Shown: one piece after another, positions 20,149-26,567 of the stretch
Layout: every line of letters begins with the position of its first letter
Position numbering within the stretch: position 1 is the stretch's first letter
From: a virus
Direction: 5' to 3' (one strand)
Virus record (IMG/VR): IMGVR_UViG_3300015245_000047
Coordinates: 1-45,634 of that record
Length of the DNA stretch: 45,634 nucleotides
Translations under genes and position numbers: made by a program
Notes under the pieces: generated by a model
What the model saw: only the letters and a program-made list of their open reading frames with translations
What the model was told of the DNA's origin: nothing
Databases searched by the model: none

Positions 20149-20178
20149 AAAAAACCCCCCGACCGTGAGGCCGAGGGG
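20149..20178 (-). terminator. Strong Rho-independent terminator
   Basis: On the minus strand CCCCTCGGCC-TCAC-GGTCGGGGGG forms a 10-bp stem (two GU pairs) followed directly by six T. It lies 30 bp after the stop of the 349-residue gene and would isolate that gene from the next transcription unit. Confidence 0.93.
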
Positions 20179-20207
20179 TGAGTTAGGTCACGATAGCAGG
20201 CAGTTGG

Positions 20208-21257
20208 TTAGGCTGCCTTATCCTTGCTGTTCACACCAGCTTGGATAGCGTTCTGTTCTTTGTTGTAGATGTTGTACTCGTGTTCGATGTCCGCCCAAAT
20301 GGGATCGAGACCCATGTACAGCCCTCCGAGCAGAGTAACGAAGCGCTTGCGGTCATCGCCCTTGGGCAGTGACGCAAGCTTGGCGAGAATGCGAGCATAA
20401 CCACGGCTGCTTTCATCCCCATCCGAACCGCGCAGATAGGCAGTCATCTCTGCAGCGTAGTCGCCGAACTTGTCTGCCGATGTGATGTGAGAGACAAGCG
20501 CACCAGCAACAGGCTGCGTTGCCGTTCCCTTCTTCTTGCCCTTCTTGCCGCTGTTCACAAGGGCTTTCCATTCGCCCATGCTTACCTTGTTCTTTTCGGC
20601 GACATCGGGCTTCAGAGAGAGGAACTCGCCGTAGCTGAGATAGCGATAGGCTTGCGGCTTGTTGGTATCGGTACGCGGTGCCTTGTCCAGCACGCAGAAA
20701 GGCGCGTTCGTGTTCATGTCGTAAGTCTCGATTGTCCCGCCTTGCCCATCAGGCTTGTTGACGGTCGCGAACGTAATACCAACCAGCGGAAACTTGTTGC
20801 CAAGTTCCGTGATCTTGTGATGCGCCAAGAGAGAACGACGCACCAAAGACCGCAGCGTAGTGAGACGCGCATTGAAGCGCCGGACAGACGCTTCCTTCTC
20901 AGGGTCCGCGATATCCTTGCTATCCGCGAGGTTGCGGATAGAAGCACGAATACTCGTCCCTTCGTCGAGGTTGTCTGCGAACGTGTTCGTGAACGTACCG
21001 TTTTCCTTCTTAGCGGTCATCTCGTTGACACTTTCGAAGTGATCGGGATTGTTCCCTTCCTTCGAGCCAGGAATAGGCGTCTCGTCCAGCTTGGCCTTGC
21101 CCAACTTGGGCGAGGTGAGCATTCGGATATAGACGCTGTGAACAGACTGCTTGTTCTTTTCCGCAGTTTCCACACCACTGTGAAGCACCTTCTTAAGTGC
21201 CTCGTCCTCGTTTGCAGTGTGAGCAAGCTGGATGGCGCGTTGTGCGATAGTAAGCAT
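20208..21257 (-). CDS. Unknown protein, 349 aa, with its own terminator
   Basis: The start is ATG 21257, with CGGAGCACA upstream; the extra 12 codons of the longer frame have no ribosome-binding site. The protein is soluble: a helical N-terminal part (TIAQRAIQLAHTANEDEALKK), a Thr/Asn-rich middle, a basic helical stretch (RFNARLTTLRSLVRRSLLAHH), a strand region (FPLVGITFATVN), a Lys/Gly-rich segment (SGKKGKKKGT) and a helical C-terminus. No family recognised. The basic segments suggest nucleic-acid binding. A strong terminator right after it implies an abundant monocistronic message or the end of the first early operon. Confidence 0.85.
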   Translation of the reverse strand: MLTIAQRAIQLAHTANEDEALKKVLHSGVETAEKNKQSVHSVYIRMLTSPKLGKAKLDETPIPGSKEGNNPDHFESVNEMTAKKENGTFTNTFADNLDEGTSIRASIRNLADSKDIADPEKEASVRRFNARLTTLRSLVRRSLLAHHKITELGNKFPLVGITFATVNKPDGQGGTIETYDMNTNAPFCVLDKAPRTDTNKPQAYRYLSYGEFLSLKPDVAEKNKVSMGEWKALVNSGKKGKKKGTATQPVAGALVSHITSADKFGDYAAEMTAYLRGSDGDESSRGYARILAKLASLPKGDDRKRFVTLLGGLYMGLDPIWADIEHEYNIYNKEQNAIQAGVNSKDKAA

Positions 21258-21341
21258 AGTATGTGCTCCGTTGTGTTGTGCCATGTAACGCATGGCGCGT
21301 GACCTATCATGTTGCCTACATCTAACCCGCGTAGTGTGTGT

Positions 21342-21632
21342 CTAGATTAGACCAGCTTCGCGGTTGTCCATTTCGGCATGATACCAAATGCCGTTCTCGA
21401 TATCCTGCTCACTATGGGACCATAGCCAAACAGAATATGCAGCTCGATCATACCAGTTGCTCATGATGTAGTTGGGTTTCACAACTGGCATTGGGTAGCG
21501 TGGCGGTAGCTTGCCAAGGGTATACTTCCAATCATCCCAATCACGGAATGCCGCAAGCTTACCAGTGACAACATTCACCTTGCGCGGTGCAAGATGTCCT
21601 CGTGATGGATGGCGAACAATACGAATAGCCAT
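21342..21632 (-). CDS. Small hypothetical protein, 96 aa
   Basis: GAGGGCAGGGC precedes ATG 21632. The basic, strand-like N-terminus (MAIRIVRHPSRGHLAPRKVN) is followed by an aromatic-rich middle (RDWDDWKYTLGKLPPRYP; NWYDRAAYSVWLWSH). Small, soluble, no family known. It lies upstream of the 349-residue gene, after an 85-bp gap. Confidence 0.7.
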   Translation of the reverse strand: MAIRIVRHPSRGHLAPRKVNVVTGKLAAFRDWDDWKYTLGKLPPRYPMPVVKPNYIMSNWYDRAAYSVWLWSHSEQDIENGIWYHAEMDNREAGLI

Positions 21633-21643
21633 TGCCCTGCCCT

Positions 21644-21871
21644 CTAGTTGTGCGATTGGGCTATATGACCACATACACAACGCGGCCAATAACCAGCAGG
21701 CGGGTTTGGTTCCTTGTTGGGGCGATAGTTAGTACAAGAACAGTCATCGCAACGGTAGTCTTTGCGAGTGTGTACCTTGCACCCTTTGTTGTCCATCGCT
21801 GTACCATTAGCGATGAATGTACAAGTACAGATGTCCCTCCAAAACTTAGAGGTATGTTCCTTTATTCTCAT
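21644..21871 (-). CDS. Cys-rich, putative zinc-binding protein, 75 aa
   Basis: Eight Cys in 75 residues arranged in pairs: DICTCTF, GCKVHTRKDYRCDDCSC, and PRCVCGHIAQSHN, the last resembling a C-x-C-G-H knuckle. Two zinc sites are likely. The start has GGGGGCAGGA upstream. No named family. It is one of several small Cys-rich genes on this arm. Confidence 0.72.
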   Translation of the reverse strand: MRIKEHTSKFWRDICTCTFIANGTAMDNKGCKVHTRKDYRCDDCSCTNYRPNKEPNPPAGYWPRCVCGHIAQSHN

Positions 21872-21881
21872 GTCCTGCCCC

Positions 21882-22031
21882 CTACCAGAAACCAGCGCGA
21901 GGCAAGATCAGAGGCCATAAGCAATACTCGCGGCCCTCTCTTGCTGCCTCGTTGGTAGCAAAGCAGTTACCGATATAGAACTCGGACAACTCAGCCTTGA
22001 GTATCCAAGAGTAGGCTTGTCGATTATCCAT
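21882..22031 (-). CDS. Small hypothetical protein, 49 aa
   Basis: AAGGGGAAAG precedes ATG 22031. The peptide (MDNRQAYSWILKAELSEFYI at the start) is mixed alpha/beta, with GREYCLWPLILPRAGFW at the end. No known domain. It is the first gene after the promoter at 22225-22252 and the AT-rich gap. Confidence 0.65.
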   Translation of the reverse strand: MDNRQAYSWILKAELSEFYIGNCFATNEAAREGREYCLWPLILPRAGFW

Positions 22032-22224
22032 TGTCTTTCCCCTTTCCCGTGTTGGAGCACGCGGGCTAGGTGAAGACAACATAACAGGTCGGTTATATCC
22101 CCAATCCATGCGGGATGCATAGCTGGGTATGACAAACAACTGGCCTGTATTCAGGCAGACCGTTTCTTATTGGATACTAAGGTATCTCACGATAGCTTCA
22201 TACCAATAACTACCTTGAAATACT

Positions 22225-22252
22225 ATTGTGGCAGCAATAAGGCATATGTCAA
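22225..22252 (-). promoter_or_regulatory. Probable sigma-70-type promoter (TTGACA-16-CACAAT)
   Basis: Minus-strand TTGACA at 22247-22252, extended as TTGACATA, with CACAAT at 22225-22230, 16 bp away. The -10 matches consensus at four of six positions, so it is the weakest of the set. It would drive the genes at 22.0-20.2 kb. Confidence 0.55.
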
Positions 22253-22672
22253 ACGTAGTTAGGCCATAAATGTGTGCATGTGAGTTTTATGAACAAACAG
22301 ACAGGTAAGCTGGCTATATTGAACGGCTGTTCAGATAGATGAACAAACGGGAAGCCCGCCTCTTCCTTTATCTTCTCTTATATTAATAATGGTAAAAGAA
22401 AGAGAAGTAATCAATTATAATCTCTAATCTCTTCTTACGTTAATATATACCTATTATTATAATCTTATATTAGTTATAAGGTTATAGATCTTCCTTACGC
22501 GTATAATATGCATCATTTTAGCCTTAAAATCTTCTAATTCTTAATCCTGTGAGACTAAATTCCTGCTGATCGAATGTGGGGGGCCTACCCCGCCTACGCG
22601 CCCGAATGAATTAGACGTCAAAAATATCGAGGAATATTTTTTACACACCTCATAAATTACTCACCAAAAATT
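22253..22672. other. AT-rich gap without genes
   Basis: About 420 bp with no gene I can support. It contains two copies of ATGAACAAAC (near 22288 and 22340), long AT runs between 22370 and 22560, and a short GGGG-CCTA-CCCC hairpin near 22580-22591. It could contain an origin or leader region. No promoter stands out beyond the one at 22225-22252. Confidence 0.5.
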
Positions 22673-22777
22673 TTAGGAAGGTTGAACAGCGGATATTCTT
22701 TCCAGCATCAATCTAACTTCTTTCGCTGTCAAGCAAGGGTAAGTATACCCAGCGTGAGTAACTTCGTATAATCTCAT
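22673..22777 (-). CDS. Micro-protein, 34 aa
   Basis: A 34-residue frame (MRLYEVTHAGYTYPCLTAKE at the start, a short helix at the end) whose ATG overlaps the stop of the zinc-ribbon micro-gene as ATGA, with GAGAAAAG upstream. It is read from the promoter at 23705-23732. No family known. The coupling and ribosome-binding site make it more than a chance frame. Confidence 0.5.
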   Translation of the reverse strand: MRLYEVTHAGYTYPCLTAKEVRLMLERISAVQPS

Positions 22778-22860
22778 TTCTTTTCTCCACATTTCTTACA
22801 CTTGCTGTAATAATTAACATATCCACAACTTTTGCAAACCCATCCATAGCTTAAACTCAT
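22774..22860 (-). CDS. Zinc-ribbon micro-protein, 28 aa
   Basis: Only 28 residues, but they form a complete two-knuckle zinc ribbon: WVCKSCGYVNYYSKCKKCG (Cys 9, 12, 21, 24). The ATG overlaps the stop of the preceding gene (ATGA). Its motif resembles the rubredoxin-like ribbons appended to larger proteins, here standing alone. It may bind host RNA polymerase or ribosome parts, but that is speculation. Confidence 0.65.
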   Translation of the reverse strand: MSLSYGWVCKSCGYVNYYSKCKKCGEKK

Positions 22861-23105
22861 GTTTGCTTCCCTTCTTCGTTCTTACGAAGATGTCTTTCGT
22901 ACATGCCCATCTCTCCCGGTTGTCTCTTTCCATAATCTTTAGGATCCTTTCCTGCCATCTCTTCCATATATTTTTCTAAGTTCTTAATTTGTACTTCACA
23001 AGTTTTAATTCCTTGAGGAGTAATAACCCAAGGTTCTGGTATTCTCGCATCCTCTAAAGCTTTCTTCGCTTTCTTGAAATCAGCAAGAGTTAGTTTTTCT
23101 TCCAT
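22857..23105 (-). CDS. Small helical protein, 82 aa
   Basis: I choose ATG 23105 because AAGGAGAAG lies at ideal distance; the GTG-initiated extension to 23228 lacks this. The protein is helical and charged (LTLADFKKAKKALEDARIPE; EVQIKNLEKYMEEMAGKDP). No known family. If the extension is not translated, 23106-23208 is a 100-bp gap in the operon. Confidence 0.72.
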   Translation of the reverse strand: MEEKLTLADFKKAKKALEDARIPEPWVITPQGIKTCEVQIKNLEKYMEEMAGKDPKDYGKRQPGEMGMYERHLRKNEEGKQT

Positions 23106-23208
23106 TTTCTTCTCCTTTGCGTACAGCCTCGTACAGCGTTTCAAATGTGCTTCAGGTAGGGTGATACCTATTTTTAATTTAAACGCACCAGTGACGTATG
23201 GTTTGGCA

Positions 23209-23505
23209 TTATTCTGCCCTTCTAACACGGATCGTCGGTGTATATTCTCTCAGTTTCTTCAGCTTCTCTCCTTCAAGTGGGACGAAAGGGACAAATCTAC
23301 ATTCTCCGTTTACCGCCAACTTAGCTCCTTGGCCTATTCCTCTAACAGTCATTGAAGGCTCATCTGGAATGCTGTCCCTATAAACTTCTAGAATTGTAGA
23401 AGGATCTTTACCATCTTTAATTAGCTTACGACAGTAATCTAAGATTGGAGTATCTTGCTTACTTACTGGTAAGTCTTTCATGTTAACTTTAATTACTTCT
23501 TTCAC
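23209..23505 (-). CDS. Hypothetical protein, 98 aa
   Basis: GTG 23505 is the likely start, with GGAAAGGATAAG upstream running over the stop of the zinc-ribbon gene; an ATG eight codons later has no ribosome-binding site. A helical first half (ILDYCRKLIKDGKDPSTILEVYRD) is followed by a strand-rich, basic second half (KLAVNGECRFVPFVPLEGEK; TIRVRRAE). Family unknown. It is the second gene of the first early operon. Confidence 0.7.
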   Translation of the reverse strand: MKEVIKVNMKDLPVSKQDTPILDYCRKLIKDGKDPSTILEVYRDSIPDEPSMTVRGIGQGAKLAVNGECRFVPFVPLEGEKLKKLREYTPTIRVRRAE

Positions 23506-23508
23506 TTC

Positions 23509-23658
23509 TTATCCTTTCCTACATTTATCACATACCCAAGCAGTATTACCATCCTGTAATACATACATACGTACCCATGTTTCTGTATTACAACTCTCAC
23601 ATAGTCCAGTACAATAAGAGCTTGTAGCCTCGCCAAGAGGCTGCGACAAAGCACTCAT
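23509..23658 (-). CDS. Zinc-ribbon small protein, 49 aa
   Basis: The first gene of the leftward operon, about 40 nt downstream of its predicted start site. A classic zinc ribbon is visible: GLCESCNTETWVRMYV, then TAWVCDKCRKG (CxxC...CxxC). The upstream part of the longer frame overlaps the promoters and is not translated. AAGGAAG precedes ATG 23658. As the first immediate-early product it is a candidate host-takeover protein, by position only. Confidence 0.8.
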   Translation of the reverse strand: MSALSQPLGEATSSYCTGLCESCNTETWVRMYVLQDGNTAWVCDKCRKG

Positions 23659-23661
23659 TTC

Positions 23662-23690
23662 TTGACTTCCTTTCTGTACTCGTGTATAAT
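23662..23690 (+). promoter_or_regulatory. Near-consensus sigma-70 promoter for the rightward arm
   Basis: TTGACT (23662-23667), a 17-bp spacer, then TATAAT (23685-23690): the best promoter in the window. It starts transcription near 23697 toward the packaging and virion genes. Its -35 lies right at the start codon of the leftward gene and faces the leftward promoter. Confidence 0.85.
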
Positions 23691-23704
23691 AACAAATAGA
23701 AATG

Positions 23705-23732
23705 AGTATATACCATGTACAGGGTATGTCAA
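23705..23732 (-). promoter_or_regulatory. Near-consensus sigma-70 promoter for the leftward arm
   Basis: Minus-strand TTGACA (23727-23732), extended as TTGACATAC, a 16-bp spacer, and TATACT (23705-23710). Transcription would start near 23697, essentially the same point as the rightward promoter, so both complexes cannot form at once. Confidence 0.85.
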
Positions 23733-23768
23733 CTACAATAATGTTTATAAACAAAGGATTATTTAATT

Positions 23769-24056
23769 ATGGCTACTTACAAAGGTAGAGAAGTCTCTAT
23801 CGTTAGAGAATTACCACATCCTAACGGAGACCAAGTTACTATAGAACATAAGGATCTTTCTTTAGGAACAGAGATAGTTCCAAGAAATGAAGTAACCCTT
23901 TCTCCTAAAGAGATGGAAGAGGTAAAGAAGCAAAGAGAAGTTAATCTTACTTCTACAGAGTTTAACGTTACTGTAGAGAAGAAACATACAGGTACTATGA
24001 CTGCTCCTAGCCGCAGCCCAAGCGAGGCTGCTAAAACTATTGGTGAGAAGAAATAA
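23769..24056 (+). CDS. Small hypothetical protein, 95 aa, first gene of the rightward arm
   Basis: First plus-strand gene, about 70 nt downstream of the rightward start site. The N-terminal part has a strand pattern (TYKGREVSIVRELPHPNGDQVTIEH), probably a small barrel; the C-terminal part is charged and extended (KEMEEVKKQREVNLTSTEF). A weak AAAGGA precedes the ATG. No family known. Confidence 0.78.
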   Translation: MATYKGREVSIVRELPHPNGDQVTIEHKDLSLGTEIVPRNEVTLSPKEMEEVKKQREVNLTSTEFNVTVEKKHTGTMTAPSRSPSEAAKTIGEKK

Positions 24057-24057
24057 C

Positions 24058-24198
24058 ATGGGACAAGTATTTCACTTCATTAAGATTGCTTGTGCAGTAA
24101 TCTTCGGCGTAGCCGGTGCAGTCTGTCTGTTCGTCGCCCTTCCTTACTGCGTTCCTCTCTTCTTAGGTTCCATGTGCTTCTCTCTGATGCCTGAGTAA
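24058..24198 (+). CDS. Small membrane protein, 46 aa
   Basis: Begins MGQVFHFIKIACAVIFGVAG and continues with a second hydrophobic stretch (CLFVALPYCVPLFLGSM), so it is largely membrane-embedded, possibly as a hairpin. Its stop overlaps the next ATG as TAATG. It might be a holin-type or envelope micro-protein; nothing specific is visible. Confidence 0.6.
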   Translation: MGQVFHFIKIACAVIFGVAGAVCLFVALPYCVPLFLGSMCFSLMPE

Positions 24199-24332
24199 TG
24201 CCTTTCACCAAGATTACTAGTGGAAAAGATAAAGGTAAATACAGAAGTCCTAGCGGACGTAAGTTCACTAAAGGACAAGTGAAAGCATATTATGCAACAG
24301 ACGGCTTTAAAAGAAAAACAAGAAAGACCTAA
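24198..24332 (+). CDS. Basic micro-protein, 44 aa
   Basis: Starts within the TAATG overlap. Strongly basic (KITSGKDKGKYRSPSGRKFT; DGFKRKTRKT). The SGKDKGKYRSPSGRKFTKGQVKAYYAT pattern resembles small phage head or packaging-region proteins of unknown role. The coding sequence overlaps the next frame by 41 nt. Confidence 0.62.
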   Translation: MPFTKITSGKDKGKYRSPSGRKFTKGQVKAYYATDGFKRKTRKT

Positions 24333-24468
24333 CAAAGTTCTTTCTCTCGATGATAAACTAGATAAGGTTATGGAAGCTATTGTCTTCCAACAGCAACTAT
24401 TAGTTACCACTCTCAAAGCAATGGATAGTCTACTTGCTGAAAAGAATAGCAAGATAATTAAGGTTTAA
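24292..24468 (+). CDS. Coiled-coil small protein, 58 aa
   Basis: A helical protein (LSLDDKLDKVMEAIVFQQQL, then VTTLKAMDSLLAEKNSK) with a heptad pattern, probably oligomeric. The ATG lies inside the previous gene. The ribosome-binding site is poor, and an internal ATG at 24372 is an alternative start. Its place before the terminase recalls where small terminase subunits lie, but the length and lack of HTH do not support that. Confidence 0.55.
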   Translation: MQQTALKEKQERPNKVLSLDDKLDKVMEAIVFQQQLLVTTLKAMDSLLAEKNSKIIKV

Positions 24469-24472
24469 TACT

Positions 24473-24703
24473 ATGGGCATGTATACTGCTGGTGGAAAGA
24501 TTAATACAACTACTGTGGTAGGATCTTCCACTACAGGACTGTATGCTGCTGATGGTTCTGTTAATATTGTTCTAGATGATGCAGTCAACAAAGGTGCAAT
24601 CCACCCTTGTGGTGCATTGAGAGTAAGCTCTTCCACAGGAGTTACTTACTCTGATCCATCTGGAGCTGCTTATACTAACCATCTCCTGGGACCAGGGAGA
24701 TGA
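24473..24703 (+). CDS. Small beta-rich, probably virion, protein, 76 aa
   Basis: Gly, Ser and Thr rich (GMYTAGGKINTTTVVGSSTT; GAIHPCGALRVSSSTGVTYSD), in the style of phage structural or decoration proteins. ATG at 24473, close after the previous stop; the stop overlaps the next ATG (ATGA). No family assigned. Confidence 0.72.
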   Translation: MGMYTAGGKINTTTVVGSSTTGLYAADGSVNIVLDDAVNKGAIHPCGALRVSSSTGVTYSDPSGAAYTNHLLGPGR

Positions 24704-25005
24704 ACTTCTCCGAGTGGTTAACTCTAGTCGGCCTCGTAGGCGGAGGGATATTCAGCATCTTAGGATGGTCCATATGGGCTTCCTGGTGGCTGTCTAAACA
24801 GTTTGCTCAAACCAGACAATTAGTCTGGGACAGAGGAAACATCTTACAAGCTGGTATCGAAGCTAAGCTAGAATACCACGAACAACACGACGATAAACGT
24901 TTCGCTGCAGTCACCAATGATCTCTGGGCAATACGCGTTCGTAATGCCGCTAGAGATGGTGAACTCCTTGATCCAAGAGTTCTCACTTCTGATCGTAATA
25001 AATGA
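24700..25005 (+). CDS. Small membrane protein, 101 aa
   Basis: One N-terminal membrane helix (WLTLVGLVGGGIFSILGWSIWASWW, residues 5-29) followed by a soluble helical region (QAGIEAKLEYHEQHDDKRFAAV). The shape is that of a holin-associated or spanin-like protein, but the position directly before the terminase is unusual for one. Both ends overlap neighbours as ATGA. Confidence 0.72.
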   Translation: MNFSEWLTLVGLVGGGIFSILGWSIWASWWLSKQFAQTRQLVWDRGNILQAGIEAKLEYHEQHDDKRFAAVTNDLWAIRVRNAARDGELLDPRVLTSDRNK

Positions 25006-26567
25006 AAAAGAAACTAGTAGTCCTCTCTGACGACCGTCAGGAGAGACGAGAAGCTGCAGAAGCAGACTTTCTAAACTGGGTACATCTTGTTCAACCCAAA
25101 CGGTTGTTAGGACACGTACACGAGGAGTTGGCTAACTTCTGGACTAGATCAGAAGCAGGAACACATCAATTAGTTCTTCTTCCCCGCGATCATATGAAGA
25201 GCACAATGGTTGCTCTCTATGCTGTATGGTTACTTACTAAGAACCCTACAATGTCCATCCTCTACATCTCTTCTACATCTAATCTTGCGACAAAGCAACT
25301 TAAATTTATGAAGGATGTATTAACTTCAGAGAACTATACTCTCTACTGGCCTGAGATGGTCAACAGAGAAGAAGCTAAACGAGAGAAGTGGACTGAACGT
25401 GAAATATCAATCGATCATCCAAAGCGCAAAGAAGAGTCGATCAGATTTCCCAGTATATTTACCGCTGGGCTTACTACTAATATTGTGGGTATGCATTGCG
25501 ACCTTGCAATCATGGATGACGTGGTAGTTGCAGGTAATGCCTATACAGAAGAAGGCAGAAACAAAGTCCGTGAACAGTACGGTTATTTATCTTCCATCGA
25601 AAGTGCAGAAGGAAGAGAACTTGTCGTAGGAACTAGGTACCATCCTTTAGATCTGTATGCTGACTTAAGACAGATGGAAGTAGAAGAGTACGATGAAATC
25701 GGCAATGTTAAACACGCTACGCCACTATTTGAAATCTTTGAAAGAGAAGTGGAATCTGTGGGCGATGGGTCTGGACAATTCCTCTGGCCCCGCCAACAAC
25801 GCTCCGATGGACTGTGGTTTGGATTCGATCAGAAGATTCTCTCTCGCAAGAAATCGCAGTACACTAATCAAATTCACTTTCGAGCCCAATACTACAACGA
25901 CCCTCAGGATATTGATTCTTCTCCCATCAAGAGAGATTTATTTCAGTACTACGAACAAGCTTATCTCGGTCAAGTCAACGGCCGATGGAACTTCAAGGGA
26001 GCTCCTTTAAACGTCTTCGCTAGTATCGACTTTGCTTATAGCTTAGGTAAAAGAGCTGACGCCACTTCAATAGTGGTCATAGGCGTAGACGGCAATCAGA
26101 ACTACTATGTTCTAGACATCGATAGATTTAAAACAGATCAAACCTCAGAGTACTACAAACACATCTTCTTAATGTTTGAGAAGTGGGGCTTTAGAAAGAT
26201 AAGAGCTGAAGTCTCTGTCGCCCAGAAAGTAATCGTTAATGAACTAAGAGAGAATTACATACGTAAGTATGGTCTTTCTCTAGTCGTAGAAGAATCTAGA
26301 CCCTCCCGTTGGGAAGGTTCCAAACAAGAGAGAATTCTAGCAGTCTTAGAGCCTAAGTATGCTAATGGACAAGTCTGGCACTATCGTGGAGGTAATTGCC
26401 AACTCTTAGAAGAAGAACTCTTATTCGCCAATCCTCCCCACGATGATATAAAGGATGCTCTGTCCTCTGTCTTAGAAATGGCATTAGCTCCAAAGAACAT
26501 ATTTAGAATGATTAAACAAAATATACCTAATTTTAGCTTCAATAGTAAATTCGGTGGCGTACAATGA
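25002..26567 (+). CDS. Terminase large subunit, 521 aa
   Basis: The motor that packages DNA into proheads and cuts it. ATPase: Walker A LLPRDHMKST (59-68) and Walker B LAIMDDVV, followed by the coupling motif (VVGTRYHPLD). Nuclease: ASIDFAYSLGKRADATSIVV with the first Asp, and PPHDDIKDALSSVL with the last acidic pair. The length and order fit T7 gp19-type terminases. The start overlaps the previous stop. No small subunit was found in the window. Confidence 0.96.
   Translation: MKKKLVVLSDDRQERREAAEADFLNWVHLVQPKRLLGHVHEELANFWTRSEAGTHQLVLLPRDHMKSTMVALYAVWLLTKNPTMSILYISSTSNLATKQLKFMKDVLTSENYTLYWPEMVNREEAKREKWTEREISIDHPKRKEESIRFPSIFTAGLTTNIVGMHCDLAIMDDVVVAGNAYTEEGRNKVREQYGYLSSIESAEGRELVVGTRYHPLDLYADLRQMEVEEYDEIGNVKHATPLFEIFEREVESVGDGSGQFLWPRQQRSDGLWFGFDQKILSRKKSQYTNQIHFRAQYYNDPQDIDSSPIKRDLFQYYEQAYLGQVNGRWNFKGAPLNVFASIDFAYSLGKRADATSIVVIGVDGNQNYYVLDIDRFKTDQTSEYYKHIFLMFEKWGFRKIRAEVSVAQKVIVNELRENYIRKYGLSLVVEESRPSRWEGSKQERILAVLEPKYANGQVWHYRGGNCQLLEEELLFANPPHDDIKDALSSVLEMALAPKNIFRMIKQNIPNFSFNSKFGGVQ

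Noticed and set aside
20487-21302. Long plus-strand frame over the 349-residue gene
   Set aside because: Arg/Val-rich antisense shadow, no ribosome-binding site, and the minus-strand gene has its own terminator.
24292-24468. Small terminase subunit
   Set aside because: The position before the large subunit fits, but at 58 residues with a simple coiled coil and no HTH it is too short; the function stays open.
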